Source of the DNA: JBBQTU01 sp038213005
Lineage (GTDB): Bacteria; Planctomycetota; Phycisphaerae; Tepidisphaerales; Tepidisphaeraceae
Length of the DNA: 15,064 nucleotides
Assembly (NCBI GenBank): GCA_038213005.1
Contig: JBBQTU010000090.1
Location: 1 to 15,064 of the forward strand
Reading direction: 5' to 3'
Part shown: in pieces, positions 6,451-13,481 of the stretch
Layout: each line of letters opens with the position of its first letter
How positions within the stretch are numbered: the first letter of the stretch is position 1
Notes under the pieces: model-generated
What the model saw: only the letters and a program-made list of their open reading frames with translations
Database searches by the model: none
Told to the model about the DNA's origin: nothing
Position numbers and translations under genes: made by a program

Positions 6451-6739
6451 AGCACCACACCCAAAGCGCCAACCCGCCGAACAGTAGTGCGAGGCGTCCC
6501 CGCCCGCACATGAATGACGGGTGAGTAGTCGACGCGAGCCGTTCACCGAAAGCACCCAATACCACTAACTGCGTCCCCATCGGCTTCCGCTCGCCCATCG
6601 CAGCACCACACCCCAAGCGCCAACCCGCCAAACAGTAGTGCGAGGCGTCCCCGCCCGCACATGAACGACGGGTGAGTAGTCGACGCGAGCCGTTCACCGA
6701 AAGCACCCAATACCACAAATTACGTCCACTTCGGCTTCA
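6451..6739. repeat. Two-copy tandem repeat, 151-bp period
   Basis: The segment starting AGCACCACACCC at 6451 recurs at 6602 with an exact offset of 151 bases and no gaps. Similarity is nearly complete up to AAGCACCCAATACCAC (ending near 6564 and 6715), then weakens until CGGCTTC at 6581 and 6732. About 13 bases separate the conserved parts. Both copies share AACAGTAGTGCGAGGCGTCC and GTGAGTAGTCGACGCGAGCC. It is open on the minus strand for over 100 codons, but the product is Gly/Trp/Cys/Arg-rich and repeats itself in two different frames, so I treat it as noncoding. Confidence 0.85.
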
Positions 6740-6995
6740 CAAAAAAGCTTCCTGGATTTTTTTGAGCGGGATTCCAATGGAAAAGGCGGGGTTTCTGATT
6801 TGTGGCGCATACTTGCCGCCTGCGGACGATGGGACGAGGGAGGAGGTCCCGTAGTCGCCGGCCTTGCCGAAGATTCTCATGCGGCGGTTGCCGCTTTGAT
6901 CACATGGTATATCTGCTCACCGACAACGCTGCGTGCTCGCCTCGGCATGCCGGCATCCCACCTGCGGCAATGTAGGATGTCCGCTTCTTCCAACT

Positions 6996-7284
6996 CTCCC
7001 CAGCCCCAACGGCCGCTGGTGGAAGGAAAGACAACTTCAGCCAGGACCTGCGCGCGACCAACCAGAAGGCCAAGCTGTCCTAGAGGTGCCTGGAATACCG
7101 CCACACATTTGGAAGCCAACTGGCAATGAAGGGTGAAAGTCTGTACAAGATATCCAAGCTGATGGGCGATTCGCCGGAGATATGCAGGCGGCACTTTGCC
7201 GCACTGATTCCCGAGGCACCCGGAGATTCGGTGGAATTCCCTCTCTGGGTGGCCACAAGCGAACCCCGCCCGATTGCAGTCTAG
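6996..7284 (+). pseudogene. Tyrosine recombinase (phage-type integrase) C-terminal remnant
   Basis: Conceptual translation with one frame correction gives LPSPNGRWWKE, then DNFSQDLRATNQKAKLS, a stop, then CLEYRHTFGSQLAMKGESLY, KISKLMGDSPEICRRHFAAL and IPE. This is the catalytic C-terminus of a tyrosine integrase: YRHTFGSQLA contains the second Arg of the R-H-R-H-Y set, LMGDS the next box, and RRHxAAL the nucleophile box. Three lesions are visible: one extra base in the AAA at 7027-7029, a TAG at 7081-7083 where relatives have Trp, and TTT (Phe) at 7195-7197 where the catalytic Tyr belongs. The upstream catalytic domain could not be read. The final stop at 7282 is 12 bases before the ATPase ATG, so the ATPase was probably carried with the integrase. 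Confidence 0.8.
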
Positions 7285-7296
7285 CAGGGAGCTCCG

Positions 7297-8025
7297 ATGG
7301 CCAAGTTTAATCCTTTCCAGCTTGGTCGCATCGTTCATCCGGGCATGTTCGCCGGTCGAGGCGGGGAACTCAACGAGCTCGAAAAGGTGTTGTTACAAAC
7401 GAAGAATGGCAACCCAATGCACTTCGCCATTCACGGCGAGAGGGGCATTGGCAAGTCGTCTCTCTTGCGCTTCTACCATTGGGTAGCTGAGGGCAAAGTC
7501 GTCTTGTCGGATTCGCCCAGTTACCGCTTTGTGGTAGTCACGATCGAACTTGAGCCCACCAATACTTACCAAGACATCGTGCGCAAGGTTGGGTCCGAGC
7601 TTTGCCGTGTAGTAGCAGGCCATGAGAAGGCAAAGGAGATGATCAAACAGGGCTGGGAATTCATGAAGAGGTGGGAAGTCCCCGGAGTGAAATACGACCA
7701 TGCTGCGCCGCAGTCCTCGCCCTCCCCCCACGAACTTATTGAAGAGCTTACTGACTCAACTGTGCATGCGATGGATCGTCTCGCGAGCGACATTGACGGG
7801 TTTCTCATTACGATCGACGAGGCCGACAAGCCACCATCAGACGCGAACCTGGGGGAATTCTGTAAGATCTTCACAGAACGGCTCTCCAAAAGAAACTGCG
7901 ATCGTGTTGCCATTGGATTGTCTGGCCTTCCCCCACTATTCAGACGTTTGAGAGAGAGTCATGAGTCATCCCCCGGATTTTCCAAGCGTTGCCTCTTGGT
8001 ACGCTATTGCGCGATGACCGCATAG
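7297..8025 (+). CDS. AAA/STAND-like ATPase, N-terminal part (gene split by frameshift)
   Basis: A P-loop ATPase. The start reads MAKFNPFQLGRIVHPGMFAG, then Walker A GERGIGKSS (residues 47-55), Walker B FLITIDEAD (169-177) and a sensor-1-like VAIGLSGLPPLFRRL (204-218), the order of AAA_16/Orc1-like ATPases with a FAGR N-terminal box. AGGGAG precedes the ATG. At SHESSP (221-226) the frame slips: five C at 7970-7974 followed by GG give a random tail ending at 8025. A sixth C would restore SHESSPRIFQALPLGTLLRD and join the downstream ORF into one protein of 431 aa. Codon use is more AT-tolerant than in flanking genes, which fits horizontal transfer. Relatives are often lone cargo genes of integrated elements; a defence role is possible but unproven. 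Confidence 0.82.
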   Translation: MAKFNPFQLGRIVHPGMFAGRGGELNELEKVLLQTKNGNPMHFAIHGERGIGKSSLLRFYHWVAEGKVVLSDSPSYRFVVVTIELEPTNTYQDIVRKVGSELCRVVAGHEKAKEMIKQGWEFMKRWEVPGVKYDHAAPQSSPSPHELIEELTDSTVHAMDRLASDIDGFLITIDEADKPPSDANLGEFCKIFTERLSKRNCDRVAIGLSGLPPLFRRLRESHESSPGFSKRCLLVRYCAMTA

Positions 8026-8591
8026 GGGCGATACGCCGCGGCATCGACGAAGCAAACAAGATGAACCCCGTCCCTACGGTCATCGATGCCGACGCGGAAG
8101 AACTGGTCTCGAGCCAATCTGAAGGATATCCCAGCTTCGTGCAGCAATTTGCCTACTCCGCGTTCGATGAAGACTCGGACAACCACATTACTATCGATGA
8201 CGTTCGCGGGGGTATTATGAAACCCGGCGGAGGACTGCATCAGCTTGGCACGAAGTACTTTCACGACCTCTATTTTGAACAGATCAACTCCGACGCTTAC
8301 CGAAATGTACTTCGAGTGATGGCCGATGGGCTGGACAATTGGATAACGAAAAAGGAAATCCAGAATCGACTACAAGTCGCGCCCCACATCTTGAACAACG
8401 CGCTTCGTGCCCTGCGAACGCGAAATATCATTGTCCGTAAGTCTGGCAGCAAGGGGATATATAAGCTCCCCACGAAGTCTTTCGCCGTCTGGATCAAGGT
8501 GTTCACGCAGTCCTCCGTGCCAATGGCAGCACCACTGACGACGGGTGACGTACGATTCGCGGGAAGCTCTGGCCATTCAACGGCAGAATAG
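7989..8591 (+). CDS. ATPase C-terminal part (lid and winged-helix), in the shifted frame
   Basis: This frame carries the rest of the ATPase. PLGTLLRDDRIGAIRRGIDEANK continues the ATPase core, GYPSFVQQFAYSAFD is the typical helical lid of AAA_16/STAND proteins, and YRNVLRVMADGLDNWITKKEIQNRLQVAPHILNNALRALRTRNIIVRKSG reads as a C-terminal winged helix for DNA or partner binding. The only start available is a TTG at 7989 without a ribosome site, so it is probably not made as a separate protein. It is either translated by frameshifting, joined in reality (the missing C being a sequencing error in a homopolymer), or dead. Translation stops at the TAG at 8589-8591. Confidence 0.75.
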   Translation: MPLGTLLRDDRIGAIRRGIDEANKMNPVPTVIDADAEELVSSQSEGYPSFVQQFAYSAFDEDSDNHITIDDVRGGIMKPGGGLHQLGTKYFHDLYFEQINSDAYRNVLRVMADGLDNWITKKEIQNRLQVAPHILNNALRALRTRNIIVRKSGSKGIYKLPTKSFAVWIKVFTQSSVPMAAPLTTGDVRFAGSSGHSTAE

Positions 8592-8593
8592 AA

Positions 8594-8624
8594 CTGCCCC
8601 GGCGGACTTACATCTCCGGGGCAG
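8594..8624 (+). terminator. Hairpin just after the ATPase stop
   Basis: CTGCCCCGG at 8594-8602 pairs perfectly with CCGGGGCAG at 8616-8624 over a 13-base loop, starting two bases after the ATPase stop codon. The stem is strong, but no U tract follows, so it may be a terminator of a non-canonical kind or an mRNA-end stabiliser. Confidence 0.4.
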
Positions 8625-8865
8625 CGCTCGATTTCGGAGAAGCCGAAAGGGTCAGGAGTCATACTTCGCTCGCTTCCCCAGCCGGCGCGCTGGTGAAAAG
8701 CGGGCTCCACGTGCACCAATTCTCCGGTCCAGGAACGCCCCCGATCCATACCAACAAAGGGGCCCGGGATCGATACGAGCCCCGACAAGGCGACCCTTCT
8801 GCGTTTCGATTATCGACGAAAACTCTGCGTAATCGAGGCGTACCCACCGCGCGGTTAAAACTCTT

Positions 8866-8901
8866 CTTCGCGTCTGTCTTCGCGCTCTTCGCGCCTTCGC
8901 G
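8866..8901. repeat. CTTCGCG cluster (dispersed low-complexity repeat type)
   Basis: CTTCGCG occurs four times in 36 bases (8866, 8878, 8887, 8895), followed by CTTCGTGTCCTCTGTGGTGG (8917-8936). Such CTTCGCG...GTCCTCTGTGG blocks are a familiar dispersed, noncoding repeat type in GC-rich environmental bacteria; that statement is from general familiarity. Confidence 0.5.
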
Positions 8902-8944
8902 GTTGGCCTCTATGTCCTTCGTGTCCTCTGTGGTGGAGAACACG

Positions 8945-9037
8945 AAAGGGGGACACTGGACAAATAACAGCGGCATGGGGTATCCTGCTATCATTTGGAG
9001 CCGTAGCATGAGCTGAAAATGTCCAGTGTCCCCTTTT
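8945..9037. repeat. MITE/REP-like element with 14-bp terminal inverted repeats
   Basis: GGGGACACTGGACA at 8949-8962 is repeated in inverted form, TGTCCAGTGTCCCC, at 9020-9033, with A and T runs outside (AAAGG...CCTTTT). The 57 bases between hold no gene. AAAGGGGACA-type ends are characteristic of sequences flanking REP-associated Y1 transposase (RAYT) genes, and this would be a short non-autonomous copy. No transposase is in the window. Confidence 0.6.
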
Positions 9038-9054
9038 CTGGCCCCTTTTCTGGC
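9031..9054 (+). repeat. 12-bp tandem doublet
   Basis: CCCTTTTCTGGC occurs twice in direct tandem (9031-9042, 9043-9054), the first overlapping the outer end of the inverted-repeat element. Slippage or a nested insertion at that end could explain it. Confidence 0.6.
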
Positions 9055-9131
9055 CCGCAAGACCCATAGGGCCTGATCGCGGCTGATGCCTCTACGTGCC
9101 GCTGGTGGTTCGGCGTCTTCCATGCTGATTC

Positions 9132-9151
9132 AAGCGACTACAGAGTCGCTT
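9132..9151. repeat. Perfect 8-bp hairpin
   Basis: AAGCGACT-ACAG-AGTCGCTT at 9132-9151, followed by CTACGGTTTTCC. It lies 170 bases beyond the stop of the minus-strand 703-aa gene, too far for a simple terminator and without a T tract on either strand. It fits a dispersed palindromic intergenic unit. Confidence 0.5.
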
Positions 9152-9324
9152 CTACGGTTTTCCGCGAATGAGAATCGCGGGCCCAGTGAGGCGGACGGAA
9201 GGCTTCGGCCGGGGCGGCCGAGCCACGTCTTCCGCGGGCGCGTTGAAGCGTGCCAGTGCGGAGCGTGGCGCTGCTGAGATTCCTTTGATGCGGGTTCTGG
9301 GATTGCGAGGTTTGGGGGCGCACC

Positions 9325-11436
9325 TCAGCGCTCCCGGGCAGTCTTCATCTGATCTTGCGGCATCAGGTCGACGATCGCCGCTGGAATCCGGCCGCTGGGG
9401 AACATGATCGCCAGCGAGTTGGTGTCCCATGTCAGGCAAAGTCGCCCGGCCGGGTCGGCCCAGAGGCGGGTGGGGGTCACCATCCGCGGCATTCCTTTGT
9501 CGAAGATTCCCTCGATCTGCCATTCCCTTGCGCCGGGTTTGCGGCCGATGCGGATGATCCGCCCCGGCGAGTTGAACAGGAAAAGCGGGCCATTGCCGAT
9601 GGCGGCCGCGACGGTCACCGGCACCGTCGCCTGTTGTCCGGCCGTCAATGGCAGCGTGAATTCCGCGAGGCCGGGGCGGCGGAAGACCAGTTCGGTACGT
9701 CCACCGCTGATCAGGGTGCCATCGGGAAGGGTCGCCAGCAGGTCGGCGCTGGTCGTCGCCGGGGCACTGTTGGTGAAGCGAGCCTTGGTGTCCTTCAGCG
9801 GTTGCCACCCTTCGGCGCGCAGCGACCACGCCTGGCCTTTCTTCATCGCCGGCCAGTTGTCCTGGTCCCACCCGGCCGCGCCGTTTTCAACGGTGATCTG
9901 CCATACCGGGAGCCTCGGGGTCGGGTCGGCCAGCCAGGGATCAATCAGCAGGTATTGATCACGCTGGGGACGCTGGAACAGCAGCCGCCCCTGGCGATCG
10001 CGGCCGACAAGCTTCGTATAGGCGATCTCGTCCTTGCTGGTCAGCGGCACGAAATCCTTGCCCAGGAACAAGCGGCAACCATGAGCCACATCACCGACGA
10101 TCCAGTCGTCGTCCAGGCCCGACACGCTGCTCTCGCCCACCATCAGGTAGCGTGACAACTCATCGGGCAGCCCGGTGACCGAGCCGTTATCCCGCGCCAC
10201 AATCCACGCGTCTGGGCGTGCGATCAGTTGCCCATCGAGCCGGGCCACCTGCACGCCGCCATCGGCGAAGAAGACCACGCCGTCGGCGAGCCGATCGAGC
10301 ACCTTCAGCCGGTCGCCCACCAGGCGCATGTTGCCCAGACGCGGCTCATTACGCGCCGCCAGGATGTCGTGGATGCGGAACGTCGCCTCGGGCGGCTGCT
10401 TGGGGAGAAGTTCTTCAAGAATCGGCCAGATCCCGGGCCCTAGCGCGATCAGTTCCCGCTCGGCATTGTCTCGCGCCGCGGGCGAGTCGGCCGACAATTG
10501 CTCCACGGCCTTGAGCACCTGCTCACGCGGGACATTGCCTTTCTCCAGCGGCGCCGCCGACAGGTGGACGGTCCCCACCTCATCGCCCGGCCGAATCTGC
10601 AGCACCGAACCGTCCGCGCGAGGGATCAGGTGGATGAATGGGCCTTTCCAGTCGGCCGACTCTGAGATGACCGCCCACTGTCCATCCCTGAGGCGCAGCA
10701 CCTTCGCGGGCGTTTCGCGGGCGGTGTGCTGCGGCACGAATGCCAGCAGGCTTTCGCTGGTGGGAACAAGCTGCACGGGTTCGTCGCCAGAACCGCCCAG
10801 CGAGACGGTTTCCAACTTGATGTCCGGCCAGACCGTCAGCAGGGTGAGGCTATCCTTGCCGGGGAAGACTGCGATGCCGTCGATGACGCGGGCGCGGTTG
10901 CAGCCGCCGAAGGCATCGAACTCGCCGGTGACACCGTCCGGGCGGACCAGGACCACCTTGTCGGGGCTTCGGCGAACGATCGCCGCCGCCCGGCGCGTGC
11001 CGCGATTGTCCAGGTCCCAGAATATAAACAGGACCCGGTCTCGCGTGATATGTTCGTTGACCTTCGCCGCCTGCCGCAGCACATCCTCGATGGCCGGAGC
11101 TTCGGGATGGGATAGCCACAGGTCGCCGCGCGAGCAGATGTAGACGGGATTGGAGAATCGCAGGTGCGCTGCATCCGCCCGCGCCAGGCGCGACTCTTCG
11201 AACTTCGCATCGGTCAGGGGCGTCGTCTGGTGGACCCAGTCGATGTATTTGGCGAGCGCAGCGGGCGCGGGCCTGGTCGCTGCGGGCGCTGTGGCCGGGG
11301 CGGTTGCAGCGGCGATCGGTCGGGTGGCCGGCGGGATGACTCTCTGCTGCGGAGCCTCTCGCGACATCATGTAGACGACGATGCCGAGTCCCTCCACCAG
11401 GCCTATCGCGATGATGACTGCCGTCCTCCCTCGCAT
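9325..11436 (-). CDS. Membrane-anchored 703-aa protein of unknown function
   Basis: The N-terminus MRGRTAVIIAIGLVEGLGIV is a single membrane anchor or uncleaved signal, followed by an Ala/Pro/Thr-rich spacer (about 35-62), so the bulk should be outside the cytoplasmic membrane. The remainder alternates short beta-strand-like units with DG and GD turns, such as LRLRDGQWAVI, LIPRADGSVLQI, GRDRQGRLLFQ and ATLPDGTLISGG, which suggests two beta-propeller-like halves. A helical insert between them near 305-345 (QVLKAVEQLSADSPAARDNAERELIALGPG) resembles a single HEAT repeat. No catalytic motif or named family is recognised. The ATG at 11436 has no clear ribosome site, though it fits the membrane segment. 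It begins 45 bases after the CPBP protease gene on the same strand, so co-transcription is likely. Confidence 0.85.
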   Translation of the reverse strand: MRGRTAVIIAIGLVEGLGIVVYMMSREAPQQRVIPPATRPIAAATAPATAPAATRPAPAALAKYIDWVHQTTPLTDAKFEESRLARADAAHLRFSNPVYICSRGDLWLSHPEAPAIEDVLRQAAKVNEHITRDRVLFIFWDLDNRGTRRAAAIVRRSPDKVVLVRPDGVTGEFDAFGGCNRARVIDGIAVFPGKDSLTLLTVWPDIKLETVSLGGSGDEPVQLVPTSESLLAFVPQHTARETPAKVLRLRDGQWAVISESADWKGPFIHLIPRADGSVLQIRPGDEVGTVHLSAAPLEKGNVPREQVLKAVEQLSADSPAARDNAERELIALGPGIWPILEELLPKQPPEATFRIHDILAARNEPRLGNMRLVGDRLKVLDRLADGVVFFADGGVQVARLDGQLIARPDAWIVARDNGSVTGLPDELSRYLMVGESSVSGLDDDWIVGDVAHGCRLFLGKDFVPLTSKDEIAYTKLVGRDRQGRLLFQRPQRDQYLLIDPWLADPTPRLPVWQITVENGAAGWDQDNWPAMKKGQAWSLRAEGWQPLKDTKARFTNSAPATTSADLLATLPDGTLISGGRTELVFRRPGLAEFTLPLTAGQQATVPVTVAAAIGNGPLFLFNSPGRIIRIGRKPGAREWQIEGIFDKGMPRMVTPTRLWADPAGRLCLTWDTNSLAIMFPSGRIPAAIVDLMPQDQMKTARER

Positions 11437-11481
11437 GGACGCTGATTATGCGTTGCCCGAGGGGGTACAGCAAGCATTAGT

Positions 11482-12414
11482 TCAGGCAAGTGACAGGAAA
11501 AGGATGAAGTTAATCGTGTTGAAGCCAATGTGCATGAAGATTGCAGGCAACAGGCTGCGGGTGCGGAAGTACGCCCACCCCAGCGCCAGCGATAGCACGA
11601 AGATCGGTGGGCGCATTGACCAGGGGTCGTGCATGCTGGCAAAGACTAGCGAGGTGGCGACGATCGCCAGGGCCGGCACTCGAAGGACGCGGAGGATCAA
11701 GGTCTGCAGCAGTCCGCGGAAGAATATCTCCTCCGCGATCGGCGCTAGGATCACAGCGCCGACAAACATCAGGAGTTTGAACGGCGTCAGGCCCGGACTT
11801 TCGCCTCGCCATAGCGTGAAGACTTCATGCTCGATCGATGTCTTGAGGCCAAACCTCTGCACGATCAGTGCCACAAGGGTACTGACCAGCAGAACGCACG
11901 GCAGGGCCAGAAGGTAGGCGCTGATCCCCCGCCGCAGGTCAGTCCCGAGCCGGTCAAATCTCAGGTGGATCGCCCGTACGCCCAGCGGCAGGGTGATCAT
12001 CAACACCGCCAATGCCCCGGCGATCGTGGCGAGCTGCGCCGCCGGTTGGGCCATGACGGCCAGACGCTGCATCGTGAGTTGTTGATCCTTGTGGGCGGTC
12101 GGGCTTAAGGACTGGCCTCCCAGCGCCTGGAAGACCGCACTGTTCACTAGGATGGACAGCGCAAACCCAAGCAGCAGCGCCGCACCCAGGCCCACCACAT
12201 CGCTCTTGCCCAGTGGCTGCAGCGGCTCCGGTGTCAGCAGCCCCTCGGTGAGTTGTCGGCGGCGGATGATGCGGATCGTCACGGGCAGAGCCGCGATCGC
12301 GGCCACAACCAGGAGGAGCGATAAGGGGCTCGTTGCGTCGTCGACCGGCGATGTGCTCGGCCGGCTCACCTGGGCGAGTGAGCCGCTGAGGAACCGCAGT
12401 GCGCCAATTGACAT
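11482..12414 (-). CDS. CPBP (CAAX-type, Abi) family intramembrane metalloprotease
   Basis: A 310-aa polytopic membrane protein with about eight hydrophobic segments. The three family motifs are all present: APIAEEIFFRGLLQ (EExxxR, Glu228, Glu229, Arg233), FASMHDPW (FxxxH, His262) and HIGFNTINF (HxxxN, His295, Asn299). These residues form the glutamyl/metal-type active site in the CPBP family (Rce1-like). Bacterial members act in bacteriocin self-immunity, surface protein processing or unknown roles. The N-terminal third has two extra membrane segments (about 31-51 and 74-95). The ATG at 12414 has no obvious Shine-Dalgarno. It is divergent from trpC, with 102 bases between them, and is followed in tandem by the 703-aa membrane protein, which might be a partner or substrate (inference). 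Confidence 0.9.
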   Translation of the reverse strand: MSIGALRFLSGSLAQVSRPSTSPVDDATSPLSLLLVVAAIAALPVTIRIIRRRQLTEGLLTPEPLQPLGKSDVVGLGAALLLGFALSILVNSAVFQALGGQSLSPTAHKDQQLTMQRLAVMAQPAAQLATIAGALAVLMITLPLGVRAIHLRFDRLGTDLRRGISAYLLALPCVLLVSTLVALIVQRFGLKTSIEHEVFTLWRGESPGLTPFKLLMFVGAVILAPIAEEIFFRGLLQTLILRVLRVPALAIVATSLVFASMHDPWSMRPPIFVLSLALGWAYFRTRSLLPAIFMHIGFNTINFILFLSLA

Positions 12415-12516
12415 CGTGATGTTCCGGTTTAGAGTTCCCCGCGGCTAGCGGTCCTCTGTAGCCGTGGTCGGTGACCGCGGCCGGACAAGCTAGCGCAACT
12501 GCGGTGTGGCGACATC
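12415..12516. promoter_or_regulatory. Divergent intergenic region between CPBP protease and trpC
   Basis: These 102 bases must hold the start signals for both genes. GCGGTC (12449) and GACCGC (12473) are inverted copies within a GC-rich, partly palindromic stretch that could form a hairpin in the trpC leader or an operator. No clear -10/-35 pair and no trp leader peptide with tandem Trp codons are seen. Confidence 0.3.
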
Positions 12517-13323
12517 ATGAGCATTCTCGACCAGATCGTCCAGACCAAGCACGAGGAAGTTGCCCACCGCAGCGCCCACACGCCGCTGGCCGAGCTCAAG
12601 CGCCGTGCGGCCGACCTGCCCAGGTGCCGCAACTTCTATCGCGCTGTGACCACGCGGACCAGCAAGCCCGTCAATCTCATCGCTGAGATCAAAAAGGCCT
12701 CGCCCAGCGCCGGGGTCATCCGCCAGGATTTTGATCCCGTCGCCATCGCCCGCACCTACGAGGCCGCCGGCGCCGACTGCCTTTCCGTCCTGACCGACGA
12801 GAAATATTTCCAGGGCAAGCTCGAATACATCGCCCAGGTGAAAGCCGCCGTCGCCATCCCCGTCCTTCGCAAGGACTTCATGGTTGACGAATACCAGATC
12901 TACGAGGCCCGCGTCGCCGGCGCAGATGCCATCCTGCTGATCGCCGAGTGCCTGGACACCTCGCACCTGATCGACCTGCAGATCCTGGCCACCGAGCTGA
13001 AACTCACCAGCCTGATCGAAGTCCACGACATGGAAAACCTCATCCGCGTCCGCGACCGTGTGATCGGTTTCCCGCTCAAGCCCTACAGCCTTCTAGGCAT
13101 CAACAACCGCAACCTGCGTACCTTCAAGACCGACCTGGGAACCACCCTCCGCTTCGCCGAACTGGTCGAGGATCGCGCCAACCTCGTCAGCGAAAGCGGC
13201 ATCCACACCCACGCCGACATCCAGAAAGTCGCCCAAGCCGGCGTCGCCGCCGTCCTGGTCGGCGAAAGCCTCATGCGCAGCAACGACATCCCCAAAAAGG
13301 TTCACGACCTCATGCACGGCTAG
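12517..13323 (+). CDS. trpC: Indole-3-glycerol phosphate synthase
   Basis: Closes the indole ring from CdRP in tryptophan synthesis; a cytoplasmic TIM barrel. The 268-aa product shows each strand-end motif: LIAEIKKASPSAGVI (Glu57, Lys59), SVLTDEKYFQG, PVLRKDFMVDEYQI (catalytic Lys119), LLIAECL, LIEVHD (Glu168), LLGINNRNLRTF (Asn197), LVSESGI (Ser227) and VLVGESLM. Length and order are standard, and it is not fused to trpF or trpD. The ATG at 12517 gives the usual N-terminal SILDQIV.TK helix, though the ribosome site is weak. A short insert-like FPLKPYS before the GINNRN strand is slightly unusual. No other trp gene is nearby, so the tryptophan genes are dispersed in this genome. A hairpin with a short T run follows. 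Confidence 0.97.
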   Translation: MSILDQIVQTKHEEVAHRSAHTPLAELKRRAADLPRCRNFYRAVTTRTSKPVNLIAEIKKASPSAGVIRQDFDPVAIARTYEAAGADCLSVLTDEKYFQGKLEYIAQVKAAVAIPVLRKDFMVDEYQIYEARVAGADAILLIAECLDTSHLIDLQILATELKLTSLIEVHDMENLIRVRDRVIGFPLKPYSLLGINNRNLRTFKTDLGTTLRFAELVEDRANLVSESGIHTHADIQKVAQAGVAAVLVGESLMRSNDIPKKVHDLMHG

Positions 13324-13359
13324 CCCGACTTTCGCACTTGAAGCAAAGTAACGAGGATG

Positions 13360-13393
13360 AATCGGCCCTGGCGCTATCACCAAGGCCGATTTT
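13360..13393 (+). terminator. Probable terminator of trpC
   Basis: AATCGGCC at 13360-13367 pairs with GGCCGATT at 13384-13391, and three more pairs can form inside after one mismatch. TT follows the stem. It lies 37 bases after the trpC stop. The T tract is short, so efficiency is uncertain. Confidence 0.5.
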
Positions 13394-13481
13394 GCCATTA
13401 AAAGGGCTGTAGTACCGACCTACCCTCTTGCGAAGGCCCTTGCGGGAATGGCATAAATAAAGGCGATGTTTCTCCGCTGCA

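Larger units (their letters stand above)
6186..6995. other. Gene-free accessory stretch
   Basis: No intact gene is supported between the BatA-like gene and the recombinase remnant. The stretch holds the short hairpins, the 151-bp tandem repeat, a GC-rich block with CCCCAAGTGGGG and GGCCGGCCGCC (6400-6420) and, from 6740, a segment with long A and T runs near a possible boundary (6740-6765). From about 6850 it may contain further unreadable upstream parts of the recombinase gene; I could not follow a protein there. Confidence 0.6.
8625..9324. other. Repeat-rich intergenic stretch without a supported gene
   Basis: About 700 bases between the split ATPase and the 703-aa gene. No reading frame here looks like a protein. 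It holds a CTTCGCG repeat cluster, a MITE/REP-like inverted repeat, a 12-bp tandem doublet and a perfect hairpin, each listed separately. The first 240 bases (8625-8865) show nothing I can name. Confidence 0.6.

Noticed and set aside
6302..6718. A 138-codon minus-strand open frame over the 151-bp tandem repeat
   Set aside because: The two repeat copies are read in different frames within it, the composition is odd (Gly/Trp/Cys/Arg) and no start signal is evident; better explained as GC-rich noncoding repeat.
6451..6739. CRISPR array
   Set aside because: Only two copies of a long unit with a 151-bp period; no short repeats with unique spacers and no cas genes.
6877..7338. A 153-codon minus-strand open frame across the integrase remnant
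   Set aside because: It is antisense to the recognisable recombinase motifs and crosses the start of the ATPase gene.
7989..8591. Programmed ribosomal frameshift in the ATPase gene
   Set aside because: The C run could be slippery, but no stimulating hairpin or internal Shine-Dalgarno stood out nearby, so error or mutation is the simpler reading; kept only as an alternative.
10175..11143. A 322-codon plus-strand open frame opposite the 703-aa gene
   Set aside because: Ser/Arg/Thr-rich composition without fold-like patterning; the minus-strand frame is longer, has a membrane anchor and coherent beta-strand pattern, and lies in tandem with the CPBP gene.
12415..12516. trp attenuator with leader peptide upstream of trpC
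   Set aside because: No short ORF with tandem Trp codons and no terminator/antiterminator pair could be found in the 102 bases.
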